Shown piece after piece: positions 1-13,081 of a stretch of DNA of 64,000 bases (its first letter is position 1; each line of letters starts with the position of its first letter). Location: the NCBI GenBank assembly GCA_016806645.1, contig JACSYO010002133.1, positions 321,501-385,500 on the forward strand, read 5' to 3'. Source of the stretch: Ophiodon elongatus. Its lineage: Eukaryota > Chordata > Actinopteri > Perciformes > Hexagrammidae. A program made the position numbers and the translations under genes. Below the pieces are notes generated by a model that searched no databases, was not told the DNA's origin, and saw only the letters and a list, made by a program, of their open reading frames with translations.

Positions 1-890
1 GTATAAATATATTACAGAATGCTGGCTACTGACCTCACTAAGTCAACAGGGAAATATTATACAACACGTTGTCCCATACATTAGTACTCATGTCGCTGCA
101 TGTCAGAATTTGGTGATGAGATGTCTGGTGCATGTATGGTTCTCGCATGTACACTCTTTTCCCATTTGTGTTCCATGTTCGGAGGATAGGGCCGGTTCTT
201 GTACGGTCCCAGCTTTAAAGAACATGGTCTTTGTAGTGTGTGATGGGTGTGGCTTGGCTTAAAGCAACTTTGGTTTAACCTTCGGGTTTGCAGCTTTCTG
301 TCCATTATATAAATCCAAATACTGTGCTCAGCAGTTGCTCCTTGGCTCCACAAGAGGAAATGGGGGAAATGTTTAAGCACAAAAGCCAGACAGACAGGGA
401 CCTCAACAGTCATGAGCTCTACCAAGATTTAACCGTTTTAAATGGGCTACCGTTGATTAAAGATTAAAAGGCGGGGTAGTAAAAAAAAAAAGAAAAAAAA
501 GAGAGAGAGCAAGAACTGCATGAAAATAACTGACAGCAGGCCGTTTCTGTTTCCGTCTCTCCCAAAGGAATGTGCATCCTAATGAAAAGGTCAACGACAC
601 TGGTTAAGTCATGAAGCCCCGTCTGTGTGCACATGCCTCCGTGTGTGCCGATGTAAGTCATCTCTTCGTGGGCTGTATGCGCACACTGGGTTAATCTCGT
701 TAGCCGCATGTCTTCACAACTTGACAAAAGCCCCGTTGACGGGTCGAGTGAGTGTGTGGGATTGCCTGTGCCAGTCGGGGGGGTTTGAGGGGGGGGTTAT
801 GGGGGGGAAACTGGGTTATTATGGAGCTGCCGCTACATTAGGCTGATGAACTTGACCGGCGTAATCTTGACACATTTTCAAACCACCCAC
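1..890 (-). other. mmp16: mmp16 intron 3, 5' part (runs off the left edge)
   Basis: The stretch starts at the exon 3 donor (GTGGGT at 890-885) and continues past position 1. I looked on the minus strand for the start of the catalytic domain (IKNYTPKVG-like) and did not find it. The stretch holds a poly-A/GA patch near 481-509 and G-runs near 778-808. No other feature is visible. Confidence 0.85.
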
Positions 891-1013
891 CTGTACGTGA
901 TATGTTTGTGTTGCCACTTCTGTCCTGTGAGGGCGTACCGCCGTTTCCTCACATTGAATTTGGATGCGCCTCCTATCTGGTCAGGGACCCCACATCTTGG
1001 CTTCTTCATCCAC
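891..1013 (-). CDS. mmp16: mmp16 exon 3: cysteine switch and furin cleavage site
   Basis: The exon begins with the base that completes Gly92, then reads WMKKPRCGVPDQIGG from residue 93. PRCGVPD (97-103) is the cysteine switch; Cys99 would ligate the catalytic zinc and keep the enzyme inactive. RKRR (114-117) followed by YALTGQKWQHKHITY is the furin recognition motif of membrane-type MMPs. Cleavage after Arg117 in the Golgi would release the active enzyme. The human counterpart has RRKR/YALTGQKWQHKHITY. The acceptor is preceded by a long pyrimidine tract (minus-strand TTTTTTTTCCGTTCTTTTTCTGCAG overlaps 1014-1038). The donor is TACAG/GTGGGT, phase 2, and the length of 123 nt matches what the human protein implies. 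The zinc-binding HExxH exon should come next but lies beyond the left edge, so the gene is truncated only by the window. Confidence 0.96.
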
Positions 1014-1346
1014 CTGCAGAAAAAGAACGGAAAAAAAACGAGAGGAGGCCATCAATCTTTTTCACACTCTCTTTCATTCATCGCATTTCAAATTCTGATC
1101 CAGCTGCGGAGTGTGCAATGATTCATATCGAGGCACGAGATGGATGAGATGCATGCAAAAACGCGTACATAACACGTGAATGCACCACACATAAAAGTTA
1201 CTTCAAAATAAAAAAAAAGAAAACACACAACACGTGCAATTCCTCCCGATTCTCCGCACTGTACACATGAAGCACATATTCACTCACGTGTTACACACAA
1301 CAGACGCCCTCACCTTATTGTGTTATCGCTGCTTCAACAGAGAGAA

Positions 1347-1381
1347 GCGGAGGAGGAGGAGGAGAGAGAGAGAGAGAGAGA
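1347..1381. repeat. (GGA)n/(GA)n simple repeat
   Basis: GGAGGAGGAGGAG runs into GAGAGAGA, all purine, in mmp16 intron 2. Confidence 0.93.
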
Positions 1382-1618
1382 AACACAGGCACACCGTTAG
1401 CTGATCACATTTCACTCCGTCTCAGCCCGGCAGTGGGACAGCTGTTCGTCTGCATTCACACCGTTGGCCACCACATCGCCACGTTACAGTTCAGCGGCCG
1501 ATTTGAGTTCATTGCTATTCGTGGCACGGATGGCATTTAGGTGTTGGTGGGGACAAATGTCAGTGAAGACTGTTTTATTTTGGTGATTTGCAGGTAAAAC
1601 CGAGGGTTACTGGGCAAC

Positions 1619-1880
1619 TGTGGCTCAGTGGCGAGCAGGGTCGTCCTTCAATCAAAGGATCGGCGGTTTGATCCCCGGCTCCACTAGCCCACGTCGATGT
1701 GTCCTTGGGCAAGACGCTTAACCTCAAATTGCTCCTGTAGCTGTGCCTACGGTGTGTGCATGTTATCTACTCCTGATGGGCAACCTTAGCCCCTCCCATC
1801 AGTGTGTGATGGGTGAATGATGTCATGTAGTGCTAAAGGGCTGTTAAAGGGCTGTACAAGTACAGGTCCATTTACCATTT
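1619..1880 (+). mobile_element. tRNA-derived SINE-like repeat in mmp16 intron 2
   Basis: The element opens with a tRNA-like head. An A-box-like TGGCTCAGTGG lies at 1621-1631 and a B-box-like GGTTTGATCCC at 1665-1675. A body follows with GTGTCCTTGGGCAAGAC and CAGTGTGTGATGGGTGAATG, and the end reads CCATTTACCATTT. I recognise this layout as a high-copy repeat of percomorph genomes. It is diverged (for example the usual AGCGCTATATAAAT segment is disrupted), so it is an old copy. It is antisense to mmp16. Confidence 0.75.
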
Positions 1881-2947
1881 AAAACTGGGTGTAACCTGAG
1901 CTACAGCGGGGTTTAAAAGCAAGAGGAGATTACTGGAAGTACAAATACTGTATCTGTTTTACACATAAGTAATGTGACTTTGACTCTTAATGCAAAGTAT
2001 AATCTGATAAAGAAAACCTCTTACACAGGCCTCAGGTGGGTTTGACCCTCCACCACATTCATGTGGCCGCCCAACAGGAAACTTCAGAGACCTCTTCTCG
2101 TCTTCGTGGTTACAATGAAGCGAGTTCTTCCTCCTCTAAAGCCGTCGTCCTCGTCTGCTGCGTTACGGTTCGACCGATCGAGGAGCAACCAACCGCTGTC
2201 CCTGTGCCTCCAGCGAGTATTAATACTTTGGCATTTGGCAGCCTTTGATCTGACAGCAGAGGTGTACTCTCTGTGAAAGGCCCCTTTGATCAAATTAAGA
2301 CGCCCCACTTAATCCATGTTCGGGTTAGTTAGTGTCTTGGCAAAACCGCCCTGGTCGCCTTACAGAATACAAAACGGGACGAATGAGAGACTCATCCACC
2401 ATTTGTCCCCCATCTTGAAGACGTCTTTGTGAGTTTCAACAATCATTCACCACCACTTGTTTCGTTGACTGCACGTTTTCTTCCCTGCTGGCTGTTGCTC
2501 ACTCGCTGTTGTAAAATATCCATTTATGTCAGAGCGACTTCAAATTTTCGGCTCGTAGTGTTAAATCAAAACTGAGAAAATCAAGCAGGAATAACATCTG
2601 AGGGCGGTGACTGTCTCCTGGCTCTTTTGGTATTTCAATAATTAATCACACTTGGGAAACGGAGACATTTTTGTTCGCCTGTCATTTGTTTGGAGATCTA
2701 TAGATTTCCAAAGAAACATGAAGGCAACAAGCGTATTCAAGAAACGGCCTTTTACACGACTAAATTAAACAACGCCGCTTCTTTGTACTTACATTAAACT
2801 CCTATGGAGTCATGGAATGACTGCGAGTGTCTTCCTTTCCGTTACATTTCCTATAACCTCCACCCACGTTCCCCTTATGTTTTTTGGAGGGACCTCATCG
2901 TGACGAAAGCTCAGAACTCAAGTTCCCGTATTCAAAGTGTGACTCAC

Positions 2948-3096
2948 CCTATGGTGCTGCTGTCCAGAGACCCCGTGACATTGAGGCCGTAGCGGCGCTG
3001 CATGGCAGCGATAGCGGACTGCATGACTCGAGCAGAACGCAGCACCGACATTCTGGGGTCCGCAGGAGGGAGGTAGCCGTACCTCTGGAGCCATGA
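2948..3096 (-). CDS. mmp16: mmp16 exon 2: prodomain (peptidoglycan-binding-like fold)
   Basis: This exon encodes residues 43-91 plus two bases of codon 92, and carries most of the prodomain that keeps the protease latent. It starts SWLQRYGYLPPADPRMSVLR and ends near SLDSSTI. The WLQ-YGYLPP-DPRMSVLRSA pattern is the MMP16 version of the prodomain; MMP14 and MMP24 differ clearly at these positions. A potential N-glycosylation site, Asn-Val-Thr at residues 81-83, sits where human MMP16 has Asn-Met-Thr. The acceptor is a pyrimidine-rich CTCCTTTGTCTGCAG. The donor is ATAGG/GTGAGT, which leaves phase 2. The length of 149 nt (49 codons plus 2 nt) equals that implied by the human protein between the same landmarks. 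Exon 1 ends in phase 0 and exon 3 supplies the missing third base (GG+G, Gly), so the frame is intact. Confidence 0.95.
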
Positions 3097-3702
3097 CTGC
3101 AGACAAAGGAGAGAGGGAAGGGGTGAGGATTCACAGTGAGGGGTTTCCAGGCGAGACGCTCATGTCTATGCAACAAAACAAAAAGTGATTGTAGATTGAG
3201 GGTTAAAGGAATGGCCTTATTCCCCGTTCTATGTGACCTAGAACACCATTTAAATACCATCAAGACACAACATTAACATGAGAGCTACTGAAACATGAGT
3301 AGGAAAAAGATCAGCAAATAGATCTGAAGGCACTTTTTTCCAGAGAGATCCACTGAGGCAAAGGGCAGCAGAGAGAGAGAGAAACCTCGATACAAGGTTG
3401 TAGAGCAAAATGTCAATTGTTATTGTGTCATTTGGCTTGTCAGGGACAGGCTTTTGGTGTAATAGAGCTTTCAGTGTCTCTATAAAATCCTGCTGCAGGG
3501 AATCACAGCTCAGATCTTTGGACCAGGGAGAAGATGAGGGATCGGCTGGGCTCCCCACAGAAGAGGCTTTAGGGATTTGGATAGTCCCAGCCTCTCTGTA
3601 TTCTCTCAGTCTTCATCATAAAGCTGGTGAACAGATCCGCGCACAGAACTGCTGCATTTAGCGACACAAAGCCAACCGACCAATAAAACAAGAAAATTCA
3701 AC

Positions 3703-3740
3703 CAATAAAAAAAAAAAAAAAAAAGAAAGAAAGAAAGAAA
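3703..3740. repeat. Poly-A and (GAAA)n simple repeat
   Basis: An A run of about 18 is followed by four GAAA units in intron 1. Confidence 0.93.
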
Positions 3741-5779
3741 ATCGTATCGTGTGCAGAGAGACAACACAAAAAACAGAATCTCAAAGACGCAATTCGTCAC
3801 CCGGGCAACCGTGCATGTGAAACCTGAGCGACAACTCTCCGACACAATGTCGTCGAGCCGCTTCAGTCGTTTCTTGAGGCCTGCCGTCTCCGGATTGGCA
3901 TTCACACCGAGACAGACTAAACTAAGGGGGTTGTGGGGAGGGGTCGGGGGGGGGGGGCACACACAGTGTGAGAGCGGGCGAGGAGAATGCGGTAAAAAGG
4001 GCAAACCATTACTAAACAATGGTGCAAACGTGAGGACGCTAGCTTCTGTTGCACAGAGCGAGCCTCGTGTCAGGCTCCGAGCAGCCACAATGAGCTCTCC
4101 AGAAACTCATTGGAAGGGCTGATTGCATCTATTCATAGAGCCGCTACAAACTGGGACGACAACAAAACAACGCCCGTGACAGTAAAAGATGGAAGTCTTT
4201 GTGATGTCTTTTGTTGTGGTTGCCTAAAACTTAAATAGAGCTTTGGGGTGCCGCTCAGCTAACTGGCAGTGTCTACACACAGCAGAGGAATGTCCAGACG
4301 CCTGACCACTGCCTGGATATGTGCAGTGGCAAATGGCCGACTACTGGTGGTACAAAGAAGACCAGAGCTGTAAATGGAAGTGTGAATGTTAAAAGCTCAA
4401 TGCTGAGAAACACCACGCGAGTAGAGTAGGGCAACGTCATTTCCAATTTTGCACATGTAGATAACTCCAATATTTAAAGGTTTTAAAACAAAAACCTGAA
4501 TATTAATTCATGATGGAATGTGGGGATTACTGGTGGCAGCTGGTAAAGGTAAGGGTAGTTTTTGGGGGGGAAAATGTCAGTATTAAGATATATCTAAGAT
4601 GAGAGGTTCGACGATTAGCTTAGCATAAGGACAGGAAGCAAGGGGGGGGGAATGGCTCTTGGCAAAGATAAAAAATAAAATAATAATAATAACGGCCTAA
4701 CAGCACTTCAAAAGCTAATATATTCACTTTTTAACTTGTTTGTTTAAACTGGACAAAAACCAAAGTGTAAAAACAACAAGTTGCGTTTTTTTTTTACGGG
4801 AGGTTATGTGGCAGACTTTTACTTGGCTGGGTTTCGCTGTTCCTTTAGCTGTGCTAGAACACCTAAATAGTCTCAGGAATTCCAGTGACTTCACTGTAAC
4901 ACCTCTTAAAGACTAAACGTAAGACACCTCGTTTTATAGATCCCACGGTTTCCTACAATAACCCCTAGATAGGAACTAACATATAACTGTGAATTCATTA
5001 AAAAAAAAAAAGGTTCCTGGAAAGGACAACGCGATGGGACTTGGGAACTTAGACGGCCCCTTGTATTCAGTGCAACCGGAGCAGCCTTAACACACGGAAA
5101 TGTGAAATTTGTTTCAAGTAGTCGACGAATCACGAACGAATACCTTACATTTTATACCAAAATTACATTTCCCTCCAGAAGACTTCTTAAGAAATGATGA
5201 CAGATGAATTATGAACCCCGACGGCGATATCTTAAACTACACCATCTTGAATCTTCATCTTGCATTAAAGAGGGGATACGCAGAGAGGAAGCTACGGCAT
5301 CTAAACCAGACTTCATCTCTGTGACTGGCACACTGACGGACCCCTGATGCTCCGCCTCCCTACTTCCTGTCCCCTGAGGCCCTGTAGGCAGGCACGTGCA
5401 CGGATACGCACTTCTGCAGCGATGAACTTACCGCGCCCGACTCTCGCCACTGTGGCAGATGTCAAAATGTTGAGTCCCGGGAAAGGTTCTTTGCACCTTC
5501 TTGGACACCCGGGGCTCCTGCTGATGTGTCAGTCAGTCTTTCTTCCGCCTCGTCCACTCCTTTACTTTCTTTAATTTTTCAATCCTTGTCTGCTGGGTGC
5601 TCTGGTCTTATTCACGGATTTCCCGCTGCCTCTCTCTTTCTATCTATCCCCCCTCCTCCCTTCGCACTCAGTGAGCGGGTGATAACATTATGATGTGTGA
5701 CCTCGGGGCGGGAGAGAGGTGCATGGGCGACATTTCCATTTGGCTGCTCAGGTGCAGGGACTGCAGCTCCATAATCTGC

Positions 5780-5815
5780 CACACACACACACGCACACGC
5801 ACACGCACACGCACA
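5780..5815. repeat. (AC)n/(ACGCAC)n microsatellite
   Basis: Short AC run followed by four CACACG units in mmp16 intron 1. Confidence 0.93.
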
Positions 5816-6505
5816 GCCTTAGACAAAGACACGGATACTCTTGAAATATGAAACACCTGCAAACAAGATGCACTCTCGCAAAAGAACACAGACACGTGCG
5901 CGCTTAAACACCTGATGACTCTTGACACGAGAAAGTGAATCACAAGACAATACCACAGCCGCACATCAAGCTGAACACATTTGGTGGAGCCGCAATGCAT
6001 GAGGTAAAGCTTCATAAAACTGAAGGGTTTTTGAAACCGTTAACTATGATTCAGTTCGGGAAAGCAAAAAAAAAAGAAAAAGAGGTTCACTCAAAGAGGT
6101 TTGAGTGAACCTGGTTTCACCCCGCCGCGGCTGGTTTGAGCTCCCTTTATTCTCGCGGCGTTTCAGATCTCTCTCCCCCCGTTTAAAATAGTACCGCAGA
6201 TGCAAAAGCCGAAAGGGCATGTTTTAATCTCGGAGGAAGCGAGTTGGATGGCGGGGAAAGGCACGCACGCAAACTCAACTGAAATATTTTGTAACACCGC
6301 AAACATTGCAGAGAGAGGGAGAGAGGGAGTCGTACTTTTTTAATCCTTCCAATTATATTTTTTCTACTTTCCGAATCAGAGTGGAAAACTTTCAGAACTT
6401 TGCGTTTATCCTCACAAATCTTTTGATTATGCCTCAAGGAACATTTACGTTACATATCCTTTGTAGGCCTATAATAAAGCGTGATTCATTCAAACCAGCT
6501 GGTAT

Positions 6506-6565
6506 CACACACACACACACGCACGCACACGCACACACACACACTCACACACACACACACACACT
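6506..6565. repeat. Imperfect (CA)n microsatellite
   Basis: CA units are interrupted by GCACGCAC and TCACAC, in mmp16 intron 1. Confidence 0.95.
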
Positions 6566-7913
6566 GTACCATCGTGACTTTTCCCCTCTCGTTCTCTGCA
6601 GCGCATCTTCCCTCCGTCACGTTGTCGCCTCCTACTGAAGTTCCTAATGTCTACGTTCCCTTCTCTTGTCCTGTAATCATCCCCGTCCCTCCCTCACACC
6701 TCCTCCTCCCCGACATTGGAGGGTTTGTCATTGCAGCCACGTTTGGCTTTGTCCTACAACCACTGCCTCCCCGGTGGAATCCCTGCTGATTATTTTTTTT
6801 TCTAGTGAAAAGGGGGGGGAAAGAAAAAAAGAAGATATTGATGAAAACATATACAGCTTAGACGTGGCACTGCATATTCAGCTGAACAAAATCCATACGC
6901 TATGAGGTTGTTTCCCCCCCATTTGCAGTCTGAGACTGCTGTACATCTGGTCGATTGGACGGGTTTAGAAAGACTGACCCTTTTCTGTGCTGGGGGGGGG
7001 CGAAAACATCTCGGAACGGTCTATTCGTTCAAAATGAATTTGTGTTCACGGCCTTAACGCTGCTGTGTAGACACAAATATCCTCTATGTACAGAACCATG
7101 CTCAGAACATTAAAAAACAAAGTGCGTATGAAATGTATTTGCAGTATGAGCCACACGGCTATCCTGTAAATTAGTTTTTTCTTTCCAGGAGGTTTCGCCC
7201 GTATGTATTAAGCGAGGCGGCGTTTGCGCTTTCACAATGCATCCGTTATCAGATACAGAGGTGTATTAAAAAAAATAAAAGGGGCGGCAGAGATAGAGCG
7301 AGCGGAGACTGCCGTTAGATATGTCTGTCGCTCAGACGTTGACAGGATATTGGACGGTGTGTGTGTGTCTGAATGCAGGAGGTGAGCGGCGTTGTTCAGA
7401 GAATGTGATGGAGAGACGTGGTCTCTTTTCTATTTAATACAGCAAGACAGCACAATAAATGAATATTTGTATGCAGAATTACAATTCAAAGTCATAAATA
7501 CTGTGCTAGGGCTTCTTGAATGTACATGGCTATCTGCTTAAAAAGGAGTATTCCAACTTTTTTGGAACTGCCTTTCAATGTAGTTTTAGATTTTGTGAGT
7601 ATAGGTTATGCTCCAAAAAACGGAATAGCCTACATTTCCCATAATACAACAAATAACCTGTTTTTGGTGTACTTCGCCTGGTAAGCTCCCGCATCTTTCA
7701 CACTCCAAACCTCCAGTTTCCAACGCAGGCCAAGCTGAAATAACCTGAATGACATCACTGTGACTTTCTCAGACATCCCTTTCTTTTTAATTTTTTCTTG
7801 CAAATTTTTCACAAACTCGTGTCTTTCCTCAGTTGATCCGTCACGTAGAAAGCCTTCAACTCCCATGGTCAAACCGACGCAAAGGTTGCCACAGTTGCAC
7901 TTCCAGAATCGTA

Positions 7914-7946
7914 ACACACACAGACACACACACACACACACACACC
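7914..7946. repeat. (CA)n microsatellite
   Basis: CA array with one CAGACA interruption. Confidence 0.93.
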
Positions 7947-9689
7947 CTCAAGATTCAGATTCAGAGAGGCATGAGCTCAAGGCTCAGAAATATGAATACT
8001 GCATAAACCTTCAAAGATTGCATCCAAGCCTTTGATTCCCATCATAATGCCGAAGGTTGTGGATTATGTCTCCACTCACACGTCGTTCGCATTTCGTGAC
8101 TTCTTTTTGGGGAGAGGCGAAAAGAAACAGAAGGAGCTCGGGTTATTACATTACGGTAGAAAATAAGGGGTGGGGGGGAGGGGGGGGGGATAGCTAAAAG
8201 AACAACACAGCAGGTTTTTACTACCGCCAACAGCACGGCACACAGCTGACTGCTGAAGCGTGTCTCCCAGTGCATCACTTCTTCCAGGATAGTGCCCCAT
8301 CTTCTTCTTCTTCTTCTTCTAGATCTAAGGAGACGAGAGCAGATCCTGAAAATGTGTTTTGCTGAATCACTACCGAGCGCTCTACTTTTTCTCTACCTTT
8401 CACTCTCCCATCTGTCCTCATCTCTGTCCGTTTTACTTTCTTCCCCTCCCCCCTCTCTGCTGTCCTCTTCTCTCTTTCTCATTGATCTACTCTTTGTCTT
8501 CATGATCTATGGTTCCCGGTGTTCTGCCAATGGAAGGATTCCTGAGAGCGGGAGGCTCGGGCTCGACAGCCCTCCTCGTCCACTGAGGCGGGACGTCCTC
8601 CCCGTCGTCTCTCTCCACAAAGGGACAACGAGGGAGCTTGTAAGCGCAGACGGCGCTGTTCAATAGAGCAGCGCTTTTGACTACTTGTTGATGTAAAAAA
8701 AAGATTATGATACAGGACAGTTACCGTAGTGCATCTGGCGCTGTCCACATTCTTGTCCGTTCAAAGTTGACGCGCTCAACTCAACCGTCCACCAATGGGA
8801 TCTCTTTTCCTGCACCCAAGCTAAGAAAGCTGAGCTACAGGAGCATTAACAGAATATGATTATTGACAGTGAGGCGTCAGACGTGAAGATAAATCGTGCT
8901 ACAAACAAAGAATGTAGATGACGTGGTGCACATGTAACTTTCCTGACAGCTAGGGGAAATGTTTGAGGTTTAAAAAAAAGAAGAAAAAAAAGAAACAGTA
9001 ATCATTTTCGGTGTGTTTGTTTGCTCCACTCGCCCCGACTCTCACCCGCATCATGATGAAACTCGCCTCCAACCTAGCCAAGTGGGAACACACGTCATCA
9101 AACAAAAATAAGCCTCTCGTGTGCAATGTAATAATCATGCTGTTAGAAACGTAGCCGGTCTTCTGGAAAAGAGCGGGGTGGTATAACGAGGTTAGAAACG
9201 TCTCCAGAAGCCGAGGCCCTCTTGGAGTGGAAAGATAAGGAGTCCACCAGCGTGCCCCGATGAAGGCTAAAATGTCTGAAATGCATCGGTGCCTATTTTT
9301 GGGGTTCGCCACACTTGATTTCTCTCCACTTTGAAGTAGATTCTCTCTCATGCTTCCGATGGCAGGAGGAGCCCGGCCTTACCTCGCGTCTTCACACGGC
9401 GCATTTCATTTTCACCTTTGTCACACAGCTTGTGGTTTATAATCCTGGCCCTCATAGCGTCCCTGAAAAAAGGACACTCCAATGCCGTTATACAAGCATA
9501 TCTATGGAAAATGCAATACGCCGGGGTTCCCTGAGGATCTTATCAAGCCACGTGCGACCTTTCAGGTACAGAAAAGTCTCCAACAGGGAGAATGAAAACC
9601 ACAATCAGGACTTAGCGAAGTCGTCTCAAGTGAACTCCCCACGCTACGGACGTCAGGGAAAGAGACGGCAGAGAAGTGGAGTGACTCAG

Positions 9690-10040
9690 AGGCCTTGTCT
9701 TCACCCGGAAGCCTCACGCGAGCACTGAACCGAGGTGAGCGCGGAGCGTTGGTGTCCCCGGGCCACCTCTTAACCAGCCGGCGTGGCCCCCGCTACCTGG
9801 CCAGCAGAGAGGCAGGGCCAATTAGCCGCTGGGTTCTATCAAAAGGCCAACCTGCACGGGGGCAACGAAATCCCTCCATTATAGATGAGACGTGCCTCCA
9901 GAAACCCCCAGGTTGGCACGGTAACGCGGCGATGGCGTGCGGTGTTTTGGCGCCAATCAGCTGATAAGAGCTCGCCCCCCCTCGGGTTACGGGGACAGCG
10001 TGCGACTTTGTGCACGTGGGCATGCATTCTTTATGGCGAG
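9690..10040. other. CpG-rich patch in mmp16 intron 1
   Basis: CG dinucleotides are unusually frequent for this intron (for example GAGCGCGGAGCG, GGTAACGCGGCGATGGCG). No exon or repeat identity is visible. It may be an unmethylated regulatory patch or an alternative start region, but this is inference. Confidence 0.35.
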
Positions 10041-11497
10041 TTGTGGACGCGGCAGCTCAGCGTTAGACTTTTGACATTTTAAAAAAAATGGATGACCATT
10101 TAATGTGGAGCCATACACAGAATGAAAAAGTCAAGGGAGCGAGCAGGTGATTAAGGAATTTGAATACAACCTATTAAAGCTGTATCAGGCTTTTCATAAA
10201 CTCTGGGAACTGGCACCTCTCCACGTCCTGTAATTCACTGAGATTAAAGTCTATACGTCAATTTCTGTGACAGTCGCGCACTATTTCGCGAGTTTTCCCA
10301 GAGTCCCGAGATACGCCCCGCAATATTTGAGGTAATTAGGCTCAGGCTGTTCTATGAAATCACAGAATTATGCTCGCCATCAGAGCGGGTTTGTCACGGA
10401 CCCTCAATGAACCGCTCAGAGAGCAGAGTGTGTTTACAAGCGCGGGGCCACTCGGAGGAGGTTCATATGGGACGGAGGAGATGAACTGCACCTCGTATAT
10501 TCAAACAGCATCACTCACCCCGAGTACACACACTGCTCCTGCATGTTTCCGAGAGCTTGTGCCCATACTGTGTATACGCACATACAGTATGCATCAGCAA
10601 CATTTTGGTAATCCCAGCATGCATCTGGTTTAGAGCTCGGCTGTTTCAGCCTCTTTTGTCTCGGAATCTGTCAAACACAAAAGTAACACGGTACTGAGCA
10701 GTTTTGTAAACGATTGTGTAAATTGTCTTGAAATACCTCATATGGTATAATCAGACAACCAATAAGCGTGCGCTATTTCGGAATCCAGTTCTTTCAGAGT
10801 TCCAAAGATCCGGTCACTGTAACTCCACACTCCGGGGTGATGTTCCTCGTGGGTTTAGCAGATGTGTCAGTCAAATTACAAGCCGTATGTCACTCGGTAC
10901 AATTCTGGCGAGCGTCGCGGTGCGTCACCTGATGCGACAGGTGAAAGGGGTTCGCAGCACAGAAGTGGTGCCTTCAAACATCAATAGGTCCCTCTGTTGC
11001 TGTCAGTTACTCGCCTCAGAGCCCTCCTGGTTGTCGGTCTACTCATCTAATCGGTGAGTGATTTACACCCAGGGACGCTGAGTGAATACAATTAGCTCCC
11101 TGCCAGGACAGAAGAATTCAGCAGGAGAGGACCTTGCCCCAAGTTCTTTTTCATTTCAATATCAGGCCGAACAAATACTAGCGAGTGAAGAAAGTTGGAG
11201 AAATCACGTTTTGGAATCATTCAGTGACGCTAAGCACTGATCTTTCTGATTGTATGACAACAGTAAAGTACGTCAAGGGACAGAGCCGGGACCGAGTAGC
11301 TAGGGGGGCGGGGGGGAACCGGAGCTCTGGGCACAGGTGACTCGTGGGAACACGATCCCGTCCTCCTGGGGAACACCAGCCGCCTCTGACCACCCTGAAT
11401 TATTCATCGGTTACACGCAGAACCACTGGCGAGTGTGCCAGGGTCGTCTAGGCAACCGCAGCCCTGCTGCCCACACCGGTAACCACAAACCCACACA

Positions 11498-11500
<3 letters not shown>

Positions 11501-11593
<93 letters not shown>
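11501..11593. repeat. (AC)n microsatellite, about 46 units
   Basis: Uninterrupted AC run of 93 bp in mmp16 intron 1, the longest perfect CA array in the window. Pure arrays of this size are usually highly polymorphic and can adopt Z-DNA. Confidence 0.98.
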
Positions 11594-11594
<1 letters not shown>

Positions 11595-12601
11595 CGTTTC
11601 ACTGCTGTACTTGAATTCATACTGTACAAATTTGCATTCGCAAAAGACTGAACATGACTTTTAATGACACTATCATCATCTGCCCCTCGTGACCCCAAAG
11701 CAGTGGGATTGTTGCAGAGGTTGAACGGGGCATCGCTTCATAGCTCGGGCCCTGGCGCTTGCACACGCTCTGAAAATACTTAATGCGTGCCGTGTTCGCC
11801 ATCTCCGTGGCCCCCCATTAGGACAAAATGTCACACAAATGTCACCCTAAAATGTCACAGTCTGATCATACATACTGATCAGGACGGGGCCTTTTTCTAG
11901 TGCATCGTCTTTAGGGGATTTTCCAGAGCATTTTGATGACTTAAGATGTTGGAAAATTACATAATATTTTTTAAAAGAAGCCATGTCTGGATTATGACAT
12001 CTGAGACCAGCTGATGTCTTACTCTGCTGCAGAAACATTATGAATCAATCCTCCACGGGGCTGATTGATATGCAAGTCGTGTTCATTTTGGGCCGAACTG
12101 TAACCGCATATTCAAACATGCTGGTTTTTCAGATTATGTCACCGCGCACGGAAACAGATCGCAACAGTTGCCACGACTCACAGAGAAGCCAAAGAAATAC
12201 ACTCGCACGTCCCACCCACTCCCGAGCGCTTCTGTCGACAGCTTAATTGACAGCCTTACATGCGATGCCCCATTGGCATCATCTAATGTTGCAGTTGTCA
12301 GTCACATTAAAGATTTAACAGCCCAGTAAGCTGTGACCAAAGATGTATCTCAGCGAGAGAAACACTGTGTTGACATGCAGGGAGAAAGATTGGGAAACAA
12401 CACACAACAATAACAAGTGGCTGCCGAGGAGAATTGGGCGTGTGTGTGTTGGCGTCTGTGTGTGTGTGTGTGTCATTATGAATCATTTAGGTCAGTGCAG
12501 GTGTTGTGTATTCTCTAGAATTGGGTGAACAGACTGACACAGACACCCCAGTGGCTCCGAAATCTGCTACCCTTACCAAAGCCAAATGACGTCAAGGATG
12601 C

Positions 12602-12604
<3 letters not shown>

Positions 12605-12662
<58 letters not shown>
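12605..12662. repeat. (GT)n microsatellite, about 29 units
   Basis: Uninterrupted GT run in mmp16 intron 1. It is in the opposite orientation to the CA array at 13022. Confidence 0.98.
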
Positions 12663-12665
<3 letters not shown>

Positions 12666-13020
12666 TGGGAATTCACGATCCATATGATTGCTCAGTGAGA
12701 AACGAGGGCGAAGAACACAAGTATAAATACACTCAAAATAATACCGCTGCATGCACTCGGAAACAGAAGGCAAAGCCCGTGCATACACAGTGGACCGTAA
12801 GTAGGAGGGAAGTATGGCTGCAAAGAACCCACAGTCACAATTTAGCATCTAGTTTGTTGAAGATGAGGATGAAAACTGTGAAGAAAACAAATGGAGTTAA
12901 TTAAAGACTATGTTTTCATGCTTCACTTCATATTTAAGCCTCGGTTTAGCACAGAAAATAAAAAATCTCTCGGTTATTTTCTTTGTTCTAGTCATCAACA
13001 GTAACTGTGATGCAAACATG

Positions 13021-13021
<1 letters not shown>

Positions 13022-13081
<60 letters not shown>

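Larger units (their letters stand above)
1014..2947 (-). other. mmp16: mmp16 intron 2
   Basis: This is a complete intron of 1934 bp with GTGAGT and CTGCAG ends on the minus strand. It contains a purine-rich GGA/GA tract (about 1347-1381) and a plus-oriented tRNA-derived SINE-like repeat (1619-1880), both annotated separately. The rest is unique-looking non-coding sequence. Short open frames at 2036-2308 overlap on both strands and show no family signature. Confidence 0.9.

Noticed and set aside
1..880. Search for mmp16 exon 4 (start of the catalytic domain)
   Set aside because: No minus-strand frame resembles the expected start of the catalytic domain; the exon must lie outside the window.
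1619..1690. Possible true tRNA gene
   Set aside because: A and B box-like motifs are present, but the body and 3' end are those of a dispersed SINE-like repeat and the stems do not pair.
3606..4088. Minus-strand frame of about 160 residues in intron 1
   Set aside because: Composition is driven by poly-A/GAAA (Phe/Leu runs) and a G-run (Pro-rich). No family signature.
11337..11698. Overlapping frames on both strands around 11.5 kb
   Set aside because: They are His-Thr and Cys-Val repeats encoded by the (AC)n microsatellite.
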